Positions 15,650-29,242 of a DNA stretch of 64,000 nucleotides are shown here, in pieces. The notes under the pieces are model-generated. The model did no database searches. It was not told the DNA's origin and saw only the letters and a program-made list of their open reading frames with translations. Position 1 is the first letter of the stretch, and each line of letters starts with the position of its first letter. The DNA comes from Tubulanus polymorphus. Its lineage: Eukaryota; Nemertea; Palaeonemertea; Tubulaniformes; Tubulanidae. The stretch is taken from contig NC_134029.1 of assembly GCF_964204645.1 (NCBI RefSeq), forward strand, positions 1,497,001 to 1,561,000. Reading direction: 5' to 3'. A program made the position numbers and the translations under genes.

Positions 15650-18600
15650 CGCGTCTGACAGCTATAACCGAGACTGCTATTATACTATTGAACGAGGTAC
15701 AAAGTGGTCCCAACTGCAAGTAGTCCGATATCATCACACTTTGACACCACCGAGTAAATTGCCAGGCTCAGACGACGCCAAACTGATTTTAAAATACTAT
15801 CCAGATTTAGAGGCAGTTTGCTTCGAAAAAAATAATCTGTCTCGCGCTGTTGAACGCTAAACGGAAGGTCTGCAATCGATAACGACCAATTAGCTCCCTC
15901 GGCTGAGCTACTGGGCGGGGCTTGTGGTTAGGTTGTTTATTTATTTGCGCCGCACAGTCGACGGTTTTATGTAAATTGTTTTGGTTTATAATGACTGTAC
16001 TGACGCCTACGGGGTTATCGTTCGTCGTCCTTTAGAATTCATTCATCAAACCGCGCACCGAAGACCACGAACTTCGGAGATCACATCGCGCGATAAGGGC
16101 CAATAAACGATAACTTCCGGGGCCGTTAAATCATTTGAATTACAAACAGAATTTACAATTCAATCATAACAATTCAAACTCCACAGTCTCCGGGAAAAAA
16201 AACACACAAATTAGATAAATTACGTCGTAAAGCAATTATCATTTTTTTACGTTATAGCATTCCAAAGAAAAAGCGCGTATTCAATATATATCGACGCGGG
16301 ATGAAACGGAACTGCGAAGGCATGACGTCACTGTCGCCCGAGGACACTTGGCAGTCGGAAGACTTGAAGTTCAACTTCTGCAAATGGAATATATTATTTG
16401 TCCTTAAATAACTACATATTTTGTATAGTTTAACAACTTGAGCTATCTGATCTGAGTTCTCCTTGGTTTAGCAGGCGGTCTCCCACATTGGCACATTTCA
16501 TCCTAGTAAGATATAAAACTGGGAATGAATTGTTATAAAGTTTGATGTTGTGGACTAAAAACGGCCGTCAGTTTCCACTGGTTTTTCTAATGAGCTTTCA
16601 TCACAGTTTTTAATGCCTCTGGTAACTGTACATTTCTCAGGTTGAGCTGCGTATAGGTCTCACTCGCAAAGATCTTCTCATTTTTGTATCTCGACGCAGT
16701 AGCAACTCGTGAATGTATTCGTTATTCTATATGTTTATCGTTTACTTAACTAATTAAGGCCAAACACATGTTAGAAATAGTTAAGCAGGTTTATATTCCT
16801 GACAGCTCAACAATTTATCCCAACACTTTTCACCGTCAGTCTTCATTATAACCAATAATCTATTTGTCATTTTTGAAGCGTGGTGCCAGAGATCGCGTTC
16901 CCTTCCACTATGGGGGGAAGCGGTAAGATCATTTGTCACTGGAAAAATGTGGTAGAGCCTATGGCGTTCTCGTGATGCGCAGTGAGGATTGAGAATGCCA
17001 CTAAATTTAGATATCAAATACTTTAATTACAATAAATAAGATTTGCAGTTTCGATTCAGGATTTGTCAACACTTTATTCAAACGCATCTTGTGCCATTTG
17101 ACGTAACTTTTGATGTGCAGCCCACGTGCGTGTGCCAGTGCGTCTATATTACGTAACTGGGTTTGGCGGGGGTCCCGCTGAAAGGCTTATTGCTGAAAGA
17201 GATATATCAATTTTGGCGGGAAACTTTACATCTCAGACTCATCTCATGATGTTTGAAATTCCTAGAATAGATTTATGTAACTTTTTGTATATACGTAATT
17301 TTTCACGCAATAAGTTTTTCTCTCTAAGTCTTTATCTCAGTTACATAGCTTTCGCAGAGGGTGGCACTCGGCAGCGAAATCATCTTTGAACAATTTATTC
17401 ATTACCTGAACCCTGTTTGAAGAGCTTTATAGAGTGGAGGAGGATTTTTTAAAATCTCGTTAAAAGACGGCGGTTGATATGATGTAAACAGAAGGTAGCT
17501 ATGCTGTAAATGTTTACGTGTGGCACTTAATCGTTTTTGAAATTGATGGTGCCAGAAATGCTTCACGCGCGTTCGCTCTTGTTATGACTACAGAATAAAT
17601 GTTATCATTTCGAGCAATAACTGTTTTCATAACGCCGCATAATATTAGACGGATTCGTCTGTTTCTTTTTTAATCCACGAGCGATTTTGCCCAGCGGGTT
17701 CGAATCCCGCGGTCGACTCGCATTTTTAGACGCGTTAAAACGAATATAATCGAATAAAGAATTATAGAATTAAAGAATAATTAGATTATCTATCTTTAGA
17801 AAACACAATTTTTTAAAACAATTTAAACAACTGTCAGTGCAATTTTAAAATGTCACATTTGAGTGAATTTCACCAATCCTTTGTTCAATGAAGCGATGTC
17901 ATGCGTTAAATAAGAAATTAGAATACAATCGTTCATTTCAGTAACTTTTTACTTTTAAAGACGCATTCAATCTAATGAATAATGATTATCGAATCCTTCA
18001 AAATAAAAAGAAAAATCCACTTTAATATATAGGGCCAGGGAAGGGATTGTCACCTCCTTTCTGTTAAGGATAAGAGATAACCTCAAGTGGTGGGATGGTT
18101 CGATAAAGGCTTTTGAGTGAATTTAATCCTCATGGGAGAATTTATCTAATAGAGAGGTGACCTCTAATAGTTTATCACACAGAATTTACTTGAACTCGAT
18201 CAGATCGTGGGAAGAACGATTCCCAGATTATAAATCATTCAACTTTAGCAGCAGTCAGCCTCCAATCCGGATTAGATCAACAGTCACCCGTAATCTTCAC
18301 ATTCAGAACGATCCTTTGTTTGAATTTGAGGGTCACGAAAGAATGGACCAGTTTCGACCGTTTTAGCCTGTGTCACCTAAACAAACTTTCTTTACCTATT
18401 TGATAAATCCTTCATGACACAGTTCGTGATCATTAGGAACATTCCATTCCCACTGTTCCCCATACGGGATTTTGGAGGGGTGTAACATTGTGGACGATAA
18501 ACGCTAAACTTCGGTCAGGGGCTTCGGGTAACCTCATAATAGTGAAACTGGAACCCTGGATAGTACTGACTCTTAAATTGCAATCAATCTCCGAAACTAA

Positions 18601-20240
18601 ACTCAAAACAACATGTATTTTATCTATTCATCAGTTTGTGGCAGTTATGAGTTTCTGTATGTTTAGGACACCTGGATATGAGATTAGGATTAATGTTTGA
18701 ACCCCGGTGCGGGTTATCGCTGAATGAACGCTAATTGAGCTCTATATAGATGCGGCCCGAGCGCTGATCACCTGGTAAATAGTCATTATCTATCTACTGA
18801 TATCTTCGAACATGAAAGTCTACACCAAGTTTCTGAAACGATTGCGATATCGCTTTATCCTAAACATTTATGCCTGATCTGTGGGAATGACGGCGGAAAT
18901 GTCGATTTTTCTGACGATAATCGAAAGAAACTGAATGGGAAACTATTGCGATCGCTTGAAATACGGAATTAATCCGTAATCTTGTAAATAGATGATGATT
19001 TTCTGTATAGTTGAAATCTCTATGTAGTTTATTTATACCTTCCAAGGTGAAAGTTTTATCTCCGTTCTCAGATTTGTAGTAATTCGATTCCAGACTCTTA
19101 CAATTTGAGTGATAAGAATCAGTGTCTATTACTACAGTTTCTAAACGTATAAAACTGTAGAAGCCCTAAAGAGAATTAACTAACATAATATCCATTTTAC
19201 GCGTTAATTTGGATCCAGCCTTAGTTCCCGGCTACTGCGCAGTGAGTCCTACCCAGTCTGTGGCCTGAGATCTTGAAATACCGATCTGCAATCTTGGCGT
19301 CTGAGGGAAGGTAAAATTCAATTTCCAACAAATCCGAAATAAGGAATCTTATCATACTTGAGCTTCGCTCGAATTCACTTCATCGAGTAGGCTACCGCTC
19401 CTGATTTTTTACTCTTACTGCGAAATATCAAAATTCACACGATCACATGGTGAAAGCTACATTATCATCATTACAGACAAACGATATTTTACGATTTTAT
19501 CCTTCGCATGTCTATTTCACCTGTGTTATCTTTCCGAATCGATTTCTTGAGACGTCGAGGAATAAATCAATGGCAACCGATAGGAAAATTAATAGACCAC
19601 AAAATAACCGGACTAAACGATTGCGTGATGTTCTCTGGAGGGATGATCTCCAGTTTCTACCGTAACCCAATCAGAGGAAGGAATCGCTGGTAACAATAGC
19701 CATCTATTTCCCATCATAAACAATACTGATAAACTGCTGATTTCCATCGAAAAATAATCTGGTTCGTGGCAGACGCTTTGACAGACGACAGATGACCTGT
19801 TCCAGTAGCCACAATCGCTGACCAGATTTCCGCTGCTTTCTGTCCACTTCATTTATTTCCGCTACTGGCTGATAATAATTATTCGGTTAATCTAACTTTG
19901 AGCAATAATTCAACCGCATCCGATTTCGGCTCGCAGCACAAGATAAGCCGATAGTGTCGGCATCTAGTGGAACCGAACGTAACTTATATTACAAGCGCGA
20001 TCGAGTCGCCACCTTTCGATTATAGCTTAAGCTACATTGTTAAAAACAGTATAAGATTGTTTTGAATGATCTACCGGGTAATCGATGGTTATTATAAGAT
20101 GTTTTTAGAGACTCATATGTAAATACACGCCAACAAAACTAAGGAGGTGCTTTGACCCCTATAATACATATCTCTAACATAATAAACTAATTAGCAAATT
20201 TTCTTTTTCGATTGTTAAAAAGAGGAATAGTTGAACAAAT
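15650..20240. other. upstream region of HAND; no gene recognised
   Basis: AT-rich sequence divergent from the HAND start. A full palindromic CRE (TGACGTCA) lies at 16323-16330. A T-arm-like GCGGGTTCGAATCCCGC lies at 17694-17710 without a matching 5' tRNA half. Small frames at 16781, 18157 and 19447 have no recognisable content. This is the natural place for HAND promoter and enhancers, but no element can be assigned. Confidence 0.4.
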
Positions 20241-20249
20241 GATGACCAG

Positions 20250-21436
20250 GTTTTATAGTTTCTGTAGTGTTTCAAGAATTTTTCCAGGGGGTCCGGTCCG
20301 GTCCGGCACGCCATTACTGGTGTTATTATTGGTGAGTACGAATACGAATACGAATACGAATATTTATTACACTCCAACCATTTCCATGGTATATGGAGGA
20401 AAAAAAACAGTATTTACAATTATTTACAAAAACAGTAGATAAAAGCACTTTGAAACATAACAAACGTTATATACAACATACTATTTACACACACTACCGG
20501 AGGGATCTATATACATCCAGACCTAATTTGATAAATTTAGCAAGTTTAAAAGTTGGATTTTTTAAAACATCAAGATTCCGAAAGGTATTTGAATTTAGGT
20601 AGCTTTCACGGAATACGGTAAGTAATTTACAGTCAAAAATGAAATGTAGTTCGTCGCCTAAAACGTTACAGGTGGGGCATAATCTATCGGTTCTCGGTGG
20701 ATGGAGATTTGACAATTTATTTACAGGTAGGAGATAAGACCCAATCCTGAACTGGAATAAGCTGGTCACTAAGTCGTCATCAAGCCGATTTATATAGTTT
20801 TCAAATTTGATATCCTTCTTATATTGTCTAAAATTAATGTATAACGGGTTATTATTTAGCCTAAATTCTGTCTCTTGCACATGCTGATCACGGAGTAAAC
20901 GGTGTAATTGTTTTGGAGAAGTCCTAGAGTTTACCATAGATTGTTGTGTCCATATATACGAAAGGCCACAGTCATCAAAAGTCTTCTTAATAAATAACAG
21001 CCAGGGGCTCTTAAACCTATCATTCAGATATAAATTATAAGATATCTTATAGAGAATTGAACTAAGTTTACTTTGTTTGCACTCTATCGTTTTGACCCAA
21101 AAATTAATCATTCTACGCTTTACGCTTATATACATAGGATAACGTCCTAACTCCGCTAATACTTGAAGGTTATGGGAATATTTTGTAACTTTCATGATAA
21201 TTTTACAAAATAAACAGTGGAGGTTTTCTAATAAGTCAAGGTTTTCATATCCCCAGATTTCGCAACCGTACAACGCGATAGGAGCGACGCACATGTCAAA
21301 TAGTTTAAACATTACATCTACTGGAAGTTTCAAACGTCTGCCCTTTTGAATAATAGAAAACATAGCTTTCATAGCTTTATCATAGAGAAATTTTTTTGCT
21401 TTAGCGAAACTACCGTTCCAATTGAATTTGACCAAT
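20250..21436 (-). mobile_element. 5'-truncated non-LTR (LINE) retrotransposon, 3' end
   Basis: A 313-residue frame (21435-20494) matches the C-terminal part of LINE reverse-transcriptase polyproteins. It has the thumb-like YGCEIWGYENLDLLENLH block, VLAELGRYPMYISVKRRM and a terminal zinc-knuckle CPTCNVLGDELHFIFDC. The frame is closed upstream by a TAG about 15 bases before the first usable codon, so the endonuclease and catalytic RT are missing. Downstream of the stop the element appears to end in a GTATTC microsatellite (20335-20362), the kind of tail seen in L2/CR1-like LINEs. The clade call is tentative. It is an immobile fragment. Confidence 0.8.
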
Positions 21437-21439
21437 AAC

Positions 21440-21568
21440 TGCTGCCCCTATATACGTAATAAGCGGTGAAAATGTGAACTAACTCGACTATCATTATATT
21501 CCTACTGTGGCATGTGGGTAATAAGTTAGTTCGCACATTCACCGTCAACTATGTGTATAGAGGCAGCA
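21440..21568. mobile_element. foldback MITE at the 5' edge of the LINE fragment
   Basis: The left arm TGCTGCCCCTATATAC...GCGGTGAAAATGTG and the right arm CACATTCACCGTC...GTATAGAGGCAGCA are inverted and largely complementary. It has no coding capacity. It abuts the truncated LINE and may mark the insertion site or a rearrangement. Confidence 0.55.
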
Positions 21569-21569
21569 C

Positions 21570-24500
21570 TGGACGGTTAAAATTTCACATGCATCGATGC
21601 TCATAAGCGCCAGCCGTTGGTCTCCTCGCTGCAAAGCACCAACGTCTGATCATGTTCAGTAAAGAATTGCTATGGTTTGATCCCGCTCTTCCAGCTGAAC
21701 AGTTCCTTACAGTTTTTAGACAAACTCCACCTCCATCCAATGTAACTCACTCCCTCATTCTGTTGCCCTAGATGCCAAATATTGGCCGAATCAAACATTG
21801 TTCTGATGATGTTTCAAACAGTGAAAAATCAGAAAAAAAACTTACACAAGAAAAGAATCAAATACAATGACATAAGACGCAAGTTTATTTCAATAAGTCC
21901 ACGTAAAACTTACAAACTGCAAAAACAATAGTGAACAAAAAGATTTATATTACAGTCACAAGTTAGTGCGATAAATCCTCAGAACTTAATCAAAGTTACA
22001 AGTGTTGAAAATAGAAACTCGACATCAGATGCTCAAGTTAGAAAATAAATTAATTACATTTACATACATTCTGTGTATGACATAGCAAAGGACTGATGGA
22101 ATTTTCATTTTTTTGTCCAGTTCCACAGTGATATCCACGGTTAAGTTTGACACTATACTACTAATTTCCAATGTTTTTTAACCATAGTGTCAAATTTCAA
22201 ACAGGAAAACAGAATTACAAAATCCTTTCAAATCCAGGGGCCAGTTGCCCAAAAGTTGGTTAAAGATAACTGGCCGTTAAATACCATAGTAACAATAAAA
22301 TTTCAATTGTCACCATATCAACTATCCACTGGTTAACTATAACCAACTTATGAGCAACTGGCCCCAGACCTATTTCAACAGGAAAAATTTACAAAGCTTT
22401 TTAGCGGTCTCAAGGTAATCGGATTTTTTCTCTTAAGTTAACAAATTAACCGAAGATATGTTGATGGTTGATTGAACTTGTTTCATTAAGTAACGAGGAT
22501 ATAAGACACGATGAAGGCGACGTTCCGTACCATTTCCTAATTCAAATACGATTAAAAATACAGCTTTAATTCAGCGAGTATCAGTCGTATAGTAAACAGG
22601 TCGACACCGGTCAGGAAAGGTCAAACGACGACGACGACGACTTTGAAATCGAAGCAAGTATAAAATTAGAGAATCGAAGAAACCTTTTTCTCCACAGGAT
22701 ACAGTTCCATAGTTCTCGGCTATAGTTCAAAACTTTACTCAAAAGTGATAATTTGACTTGGAGTTAAAAAAGAATCAATGAAACTCCTTTTTCAGATGTA
22801 GATGCGCTGAACCCTAGGTTCCACTGTATTAGCTGTTTTTTGTCTCTTTATACATGTATATATATATAATTTCTATATACGTTCTCTGAACTTTTCCTTA
22901 TACATTTTATACAAGCTCCAATTCAACATCTCAATAATAATAATCAACGCATAACCAACTATTCATATGTAAAACATACATACATTCAAAATGATCGTCA
23001 AAATGAACAAATTTCTAAATATCTCTTTCATTAAATTGTGGTAATAAAACTTCTTTTTTTTTCAGTAATTTAATTTTCTTTTCAAAATTGTTCTTTTCCG
23101 AGTCGTCGTACAACGATAATATTCTCACTATATCATCGCTATTATCGTTAATGAAATAATTAATATTTCGAATATTAATTAAATTAAATAAATTATAATA
23201 AATGTAATTCGTTTGTTAATGTTTCGAGTACAAACTTCGTGTAGATTAAAGGTATATAATACAATCTGTGTTTAGATCTACTTTCAGTTTTTCATTTACA
23301 ACAAACACTATAAGCGTATAAATTAGGCATTACATCGAATATGTACAGAATCGTCGTTAGTTTAAGTTATTGTTATTATCTGATTAGTTAGTAGATATAA
23401 AGTGATGAACGCTGTACATTGTAACATATACGCTGTTTTAACAGGATCCAGTTTCACAGTCATTGGGACCTCGTTACAATGAACATAGGATGTCATTCCT
23501 AACAAGAATATTCAAACAATTTCAATACTGGATATAATGAACCATCGAACAATATCGAATTAGATTTGATGTTCACTGTAACGAGGTTCAACTTGACACG
23601 CGGAAGACAAAACACACATAATAACATATGTATGTTCATAATGTTTATATATAGCATACCCAACACGGGCGAGATGAAAATCCACAAAATTGTGAGTGTG
23701 AACTTCATGAACTATCTATTGACGAAATTGTCTTTGAAATCATTCGAAATGTTAATAGATTTTCAAATCTCAAGCCCCGAAAGTTTATTCTAAGAATTAC
23801 AACTGGCAACTGTGAACGTGGATCACACTGGCAACTGTGAAACTGGATCCCGTGTAAGTTTTATCTAAAGAGCTGTATCGAAATGGTAAATAAATTCCAT
23901 GTAAAACAGATATAAACACAAATACTATTGATATGAATGATGATGACTGGAATAAGATTTGTTTTAAATTATGACGATGAGTGAATATAGTAGAGCTATA
24001 TCAAACAGAGTCGAGAGGTGTGTCATATTGTACCAGTTCACACAACTGTTACTAATGGCCAATATATATGGTAGCATTGACAAAATGCCGGATTAGCTTT
24101 TGACCTTGGTTCTAACAAACAAAATACCTATAGAGGCAAGAAGCCTAGTGAACTTAAACTATTTTTCCTGTTTTCACCGAGGTATTGTTGCACAGTCGTG
24201 GCTTCGAGCCAAGAAAATCGCTTTAATTCTAAATCCAATTCTTGCTTAGTGTTAGTTACAAGTTAAATCAACTAAGAATGCTGGTCCCAATTGCACACAG
24301 CATAGTAATTTGGCCGAGGCCGAAAAACAAGCTCATAATACTGATCTTACGCAGTTAGATTGGCTGTAGAATTTGTCTAAATTTAGGCAAGACCGAAATG
24401 TAAGCTTTGACTGTGCAACTAGATCCAGGTACCGTATATCACATCACAACCGGTTTTTCAATAAGCAACTTAACTTAAACTACAAATAAATCCTTTTAAC

Positions 24501-26446
24501 TGGAATATTAACACAAAATGACAACTTCAAAGCTGTTTGTGATGAATTTGTTCAAATATTTTTCTGACTATGAAACCGTAGACAAAACACTACTACGACA
24601 TTGATAGCACATTTAGCATGTTTCAGTAAAAGCAGAGCACATTTAATGTATAAAACATCAAAATCTATACCGATGTTTAACCAACACATACAGAAACAAC
24701 TCCTCAACTCACAACCAGCCAAATATCTCCATGAAACTTGAGATTTTTCAAATTAGCAAATTCTATTTCAGTGTCAGATCCAGACCATATTGGGTATCAT
24801 TGCGACATCGATTTACTAGAGCCCTTCGAAAATACAGAGGTATAAAACTGAACACGTTTTCAACTCAGTCAACAAGTCACCAAAGCACTTGACTTAGAAT
24901 TTTCTGAGGCAGGACTCCACACTCTAGTGTTTATATTTTGGGTCTCTGGTATTTGCTGTCAGGTACAAAAATGGAAAACTCTTGCCCGTTATTGGGTGAA
25001 AATACTGTCACTACTAACCCAGCCTGGATCTGGCCCTGCCTAATTACATCAAGATAGAGTTGAGCAGAGTCAACTGAATACTATTCAAAGATACAGTAGT
25101 CGAATGTGGTTGATCTGAGATGTATAAAATAACATCTGAATATAGAATAGGTTACACCTATAATTGCAGGTAGGTTATACCTACATCGAATATTCACTTA
25201 CAAAAACACAATTATTAAATTTTATAAACGTTAAGATTAATAGCTTCTTTTTACATCAACTTATCGTCAGTTCGAGTCACAAATGACCACATTTTTTTGT
25301 ACAATCGGTTCAATAGACCTTGCATTGATAACTGCTTAGTATGAAATCCGGGTATTTTTCGATTATCGATATTTTTTTAACCGTGTTAAAAATCGCTATA
25401 TGTGAAAAAATTTCTCAAAGTACAAACGCGACAATAATAATAATCGTAATAATCATGTTATTCATTTTACTGTTAATTTACACATCAATAACCAGGAACA
25501 ACAACTTTATGAAGTTTTAATTCTCATTTCTTTGAAAATAACAGCTGTTTTCAGACATATCTATGTCAAACAACATCAAGAAATCATTAGTTTTCAGCCA
25601 AAACAAAATATACATCATAATTTCAGCAACTTTATTCCTTACCGAGACAAATTCAACTTCCGCCTCTCGGAAACCGAAATCCTTTACTCAAAATGCCCAA
25701 CAAATAAAGATATGATCCTGCAACAAAACTTAAAATTTGCTACTTAATACTACGTAAAAATCTACAGACTAAAGAATTTTTCAGTTATGACGGCTTGTTC
25801 AAGCATTTAAATAGCAAGTTGGCGGCAACATCCCCCTCCAAGAAAAACAGAATTTTGTCGTACAACCTCAATTAGCGAACTTTAGTAAACATTTTGACCA
25901 AAATACTAACTAAAATTTGTTCAAGCAATGATAAAGCAGGATCTAGTGCCACAGTTCACAGAGAATTATCCAGAGAATTAAAAGTTATACCGAGAACTGG
26001 ATCCAGGTATCTCCGTACCTGACGTTGTTTACAAAATTGTTCACAAAAATACAAACAACGTCCCTTAACTTCTTATAGAAGCATTTTGATCAAAATACAA
26101 ACAAGAACTCAATCAATAAAGTAGGTCCCAGTTCCACAGTTGTGGGTGAACTCTTCCGTCGAAATCAGTTCATTTTCATAGCGGAACTGGGTCCGGTTAT
26201 CTTCATATCTAAATCCACAATTATTCACACAAAAAATACCCAGAAAAACCCCTGGAATCTCGGTTAAAGAACCTTCTCCTCATATAGAAAGAATTTTGAT
26301 CAAAAACACAAACGATTTTTTTATCATATTTCGAAACGATGCGACAAAAGTAACATCTGACTAGTTCAGAATCCTGCCTCCCTCCTCTGTCATCTCTCTC
26401 TTGATGAATTCGAGCAGTTTTTAATGAAATGGATAAACATTGAAGT
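21570..26446. other. AT-rich region 3' of TFAP4, partly its 3' UTR
   Basis: No coding frame of interest. It contains a MITE at 22237-22365 and decayed copies of a family with GGATCCAGTTCCACAGT-like ends (around 22700-22830, 23440-23850 and 25930-26200). Some of the part nearest 26446 is presumably TFAP4 3' UTR, but no end can be fixed. Confidence 0.4.
22237..22365. mobile_element. MITE family E, near-intact copy
   Basis: 129 bases with terminal inverted repeats GGGGCCAGTTGCCCAAAAGT and the complement of CTTATGAGCAACTGGCCCC, and the internal motif AATACCATAGTAACAAT. A second copy lies at 47838-47950, and a half-copy near 35215-35260 carries the inverted internal motif. Non-autonomous DNA transposon by structure. 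Confidence 0.75.
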
Positions 26447-27281
26447 TTACGATGAGGCGGTATTATGAATAATAACGGTATTCGGTCGATGATGATGAAT
26501 AAACTGCTCGTGACTGATCGTAGGACGGTGTAACAGACGCAACGCCACCGGATATCTCTCCGAATTCGTTAAAACTGTCTGAACGGTTTTCGGCCGAAAA
26601 AACATCGGCGAATCGCGTCCGGAACTTTCCTCGGATTGATCCTCGTCGGGGTCGCTACTCGCAGTGTTTGTATCCTCGCTGTCGTCTACCGCTCGATTGT
26701 TGGTCGTCGTCGTCGACGGTTTTTCGAGCGCGCTCTCGCCCTCGAGATGTCGAATCGCTTCGACGATTGTTTCCAGGTTTCGTCGCGACATCGAAGTTTC
26801 CATCGCGTGATCAGTAACAACGTGATTTGGAATGATGACTGGATTGACTTCAGTTTTGATGACTTCTACTCCCACAGCAGCTGCTGCTGCTTCGGCTGCT
26901 GCTGTTGGCTGCGGAACCGGCTCTATTTCTAAGTGTTGACCATTTTCGGGCTAAAAACCAAATAAAATACACTTGTCATTTATGCCGCGTAAGACCCTCT
27001 TCAGTGGCGCCGGTGCCTTCCCAATTTAAACATATATTTCTCAGCTAACTTAAATGATAATCAGTAACAATTGGTGACTTCCCCTAAGTGTACATACAGC
27101 TATTAAATTGCATGGCGAGAGAAATCAGTAAAATTCAGATTTTGTGCATGGGTACTTTATGAAAAGAGTGCGGAGGTGTTCGTTTTGTATGTGAGGGGAG
27201 ACGGACTACGGTACATACCATTGCTATTTGCTGTTCTCTCTTTATATTTAAAGTTGTCATGATATTTTCTCTAAGATGTTG

Positions 27282-27341
<60 letters not shown>

Positions 27342-29211
27342 TTGCTGTTGCTGGGTTTCCATCGCGTGAACTCGTTCCTCGAATATCGTACGTATTCGGC
27401 GCTCGCGTTCGAACTGACACCGAGATTCCGCCAGTTCCCATCTCAACTGTTCGATCGTCTGGTCCTCGTAATTCATACTGATTCCTTCATCCGACGATTC
27501 TGAAAACGACACTGAAAAATTAACGAACATTTTCTTAGAAATTTCTCAGAACTACATAATCACATGTGGATCGCAATGTTATAAATGACAACATTCTTTC
27601 GGGCGAAATTTACTTAATCTTCACGATTGATAGAACATTATATCCGTGTTGACGCGATGTAGAGAGAATCCCACAATTATAAGGAAAAAGTCCGAAAATG
27701 TAACTTTGAGATCCTTTATCCTAATAGTCATCTTCAGGAATAATGAAGATGACTATAGTCGAAACGTTGAATAAACTACTATCTCAAAGTTACATTTTCA
27801 GACTTTTTCCTTATCATTGTGGGATTCTCTCTACACTTTACTTAATCTTATTTCTAAGGGTTGAATAGATTCGATGTGAAGCGAATAGATACATACCCGT
27901 TTCAGTTTTTTTGCGTTTAGGAGGCGGGGAACTACTCTCGTACGGATGTCCTAATTCAGTTAGTAACTGCCGCAGTTTAGTGTTTTCATTCATTAATTGT
28001 GACCGATCCCTTTCTAGATTGTGAACATAATCAGTTGTTTGTTGTAGAATGGCAGCCTATAAAATACAATTACATCAAATTAACCCTTTCACTCCGAAAA
28101 ACAAACATACTCGCTCAATAACAAGAATCTAGTCTGAACAGTTGATGTTAGGGTCACCCCCTAGATTTGACATCCTCGCTTGCTAGAGTTTAATGGCCTC
28201 CCGCCTAAGACCGTACCAATACCTATACCCTGGTCGCATACCCTTCAATGGTCATACTTTTACAATACCCTGTGTTATCTCAGGGAGAAAATACCAAAAT
28301 TCAAAGAGGTTTTCAATCGTAATATCGACTTATTACAAATTTGCGGTCCATAGGTACTTTACTGATTTTTGCTTTGGGGAGTTTTTAAATGAAGGTGTTT
28401 CAAGGAGTTTTGAGAGAGTAATTTTTCATGAGAGGAGATTCAAGGTCAGTATAGAATGAACCGGCGCGGGTTGTGTGTAGTGGGTAAATGAGGACACGCT
28501 CAAACAAGAAAGTAGTGCGTGTTCGGCGTACAATGATTTAACCATTCACGTAGTGACACATGATACACTTATACACTGCACTAGGATAAAGTAGAGCATT
28601 ATACACGGAACCAGTAGTCAGAGATCCTATTGAATTTATTTACAAACAAAAGCAGACAATGATTTTTATGCTCTACATTTCACCGGGTCCAAAGGTGAAT
28701 ATCGAGCATCTAGGTTAAAATATCAAATCAAAGGTTACCTATCATTTTTTTGAGGTATTTTGAGAGGTTCATTCGACTTTGTATTTTTGTTTCGTGAGCA
28801 GATATTTTCACAAGGAAGTTTTATGATAAGGAGTTCATACACTGTTTAAACTTTCAACCAGTAAAACTCATTTAGTTTTATACTGTTGAAAGACAATTTC
28901 TATTTAGTCTAATGGAGGGGGGGAGAGGGAGAGGGGGGAGAGGGAGAGGGGAGGGGGAGAGGAGTTTGGGCAAAATTCACAATACATCATTTTCAGAAAT
29001 GAACTCGCTGTTCAGTGCACACAGGAATCAGACTTACTTTACTGAGTTTATCACCCTCGTGTTGAGGTAATAAACTCCTCAGAGCCTGGAATCCTGCGTT
29101 GATACTCTGCATACGTCTGCGTTCGTTACTGTTCGCTATCTCACGACGAACACGTTTCTCTTGATCGACGACGACGTGACATTTTGGAGACGATGAAGAC
29201 GTATCGCTGTA

Positions 29212-29242
<31 letters not shown>

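Noticed and set aside
17690-17715. tRNA gene suggested by GCGGGTTCGAATCCCGC
   Set aside because: Only a T-arm is present; no complementary acceptor 5' strand or anticodon arm could be found upstream.
27276-27503. Plus-strand poly-leucine protein
   Set aside because: Antisense shadow of the TFAP4 polyglutamine exon.
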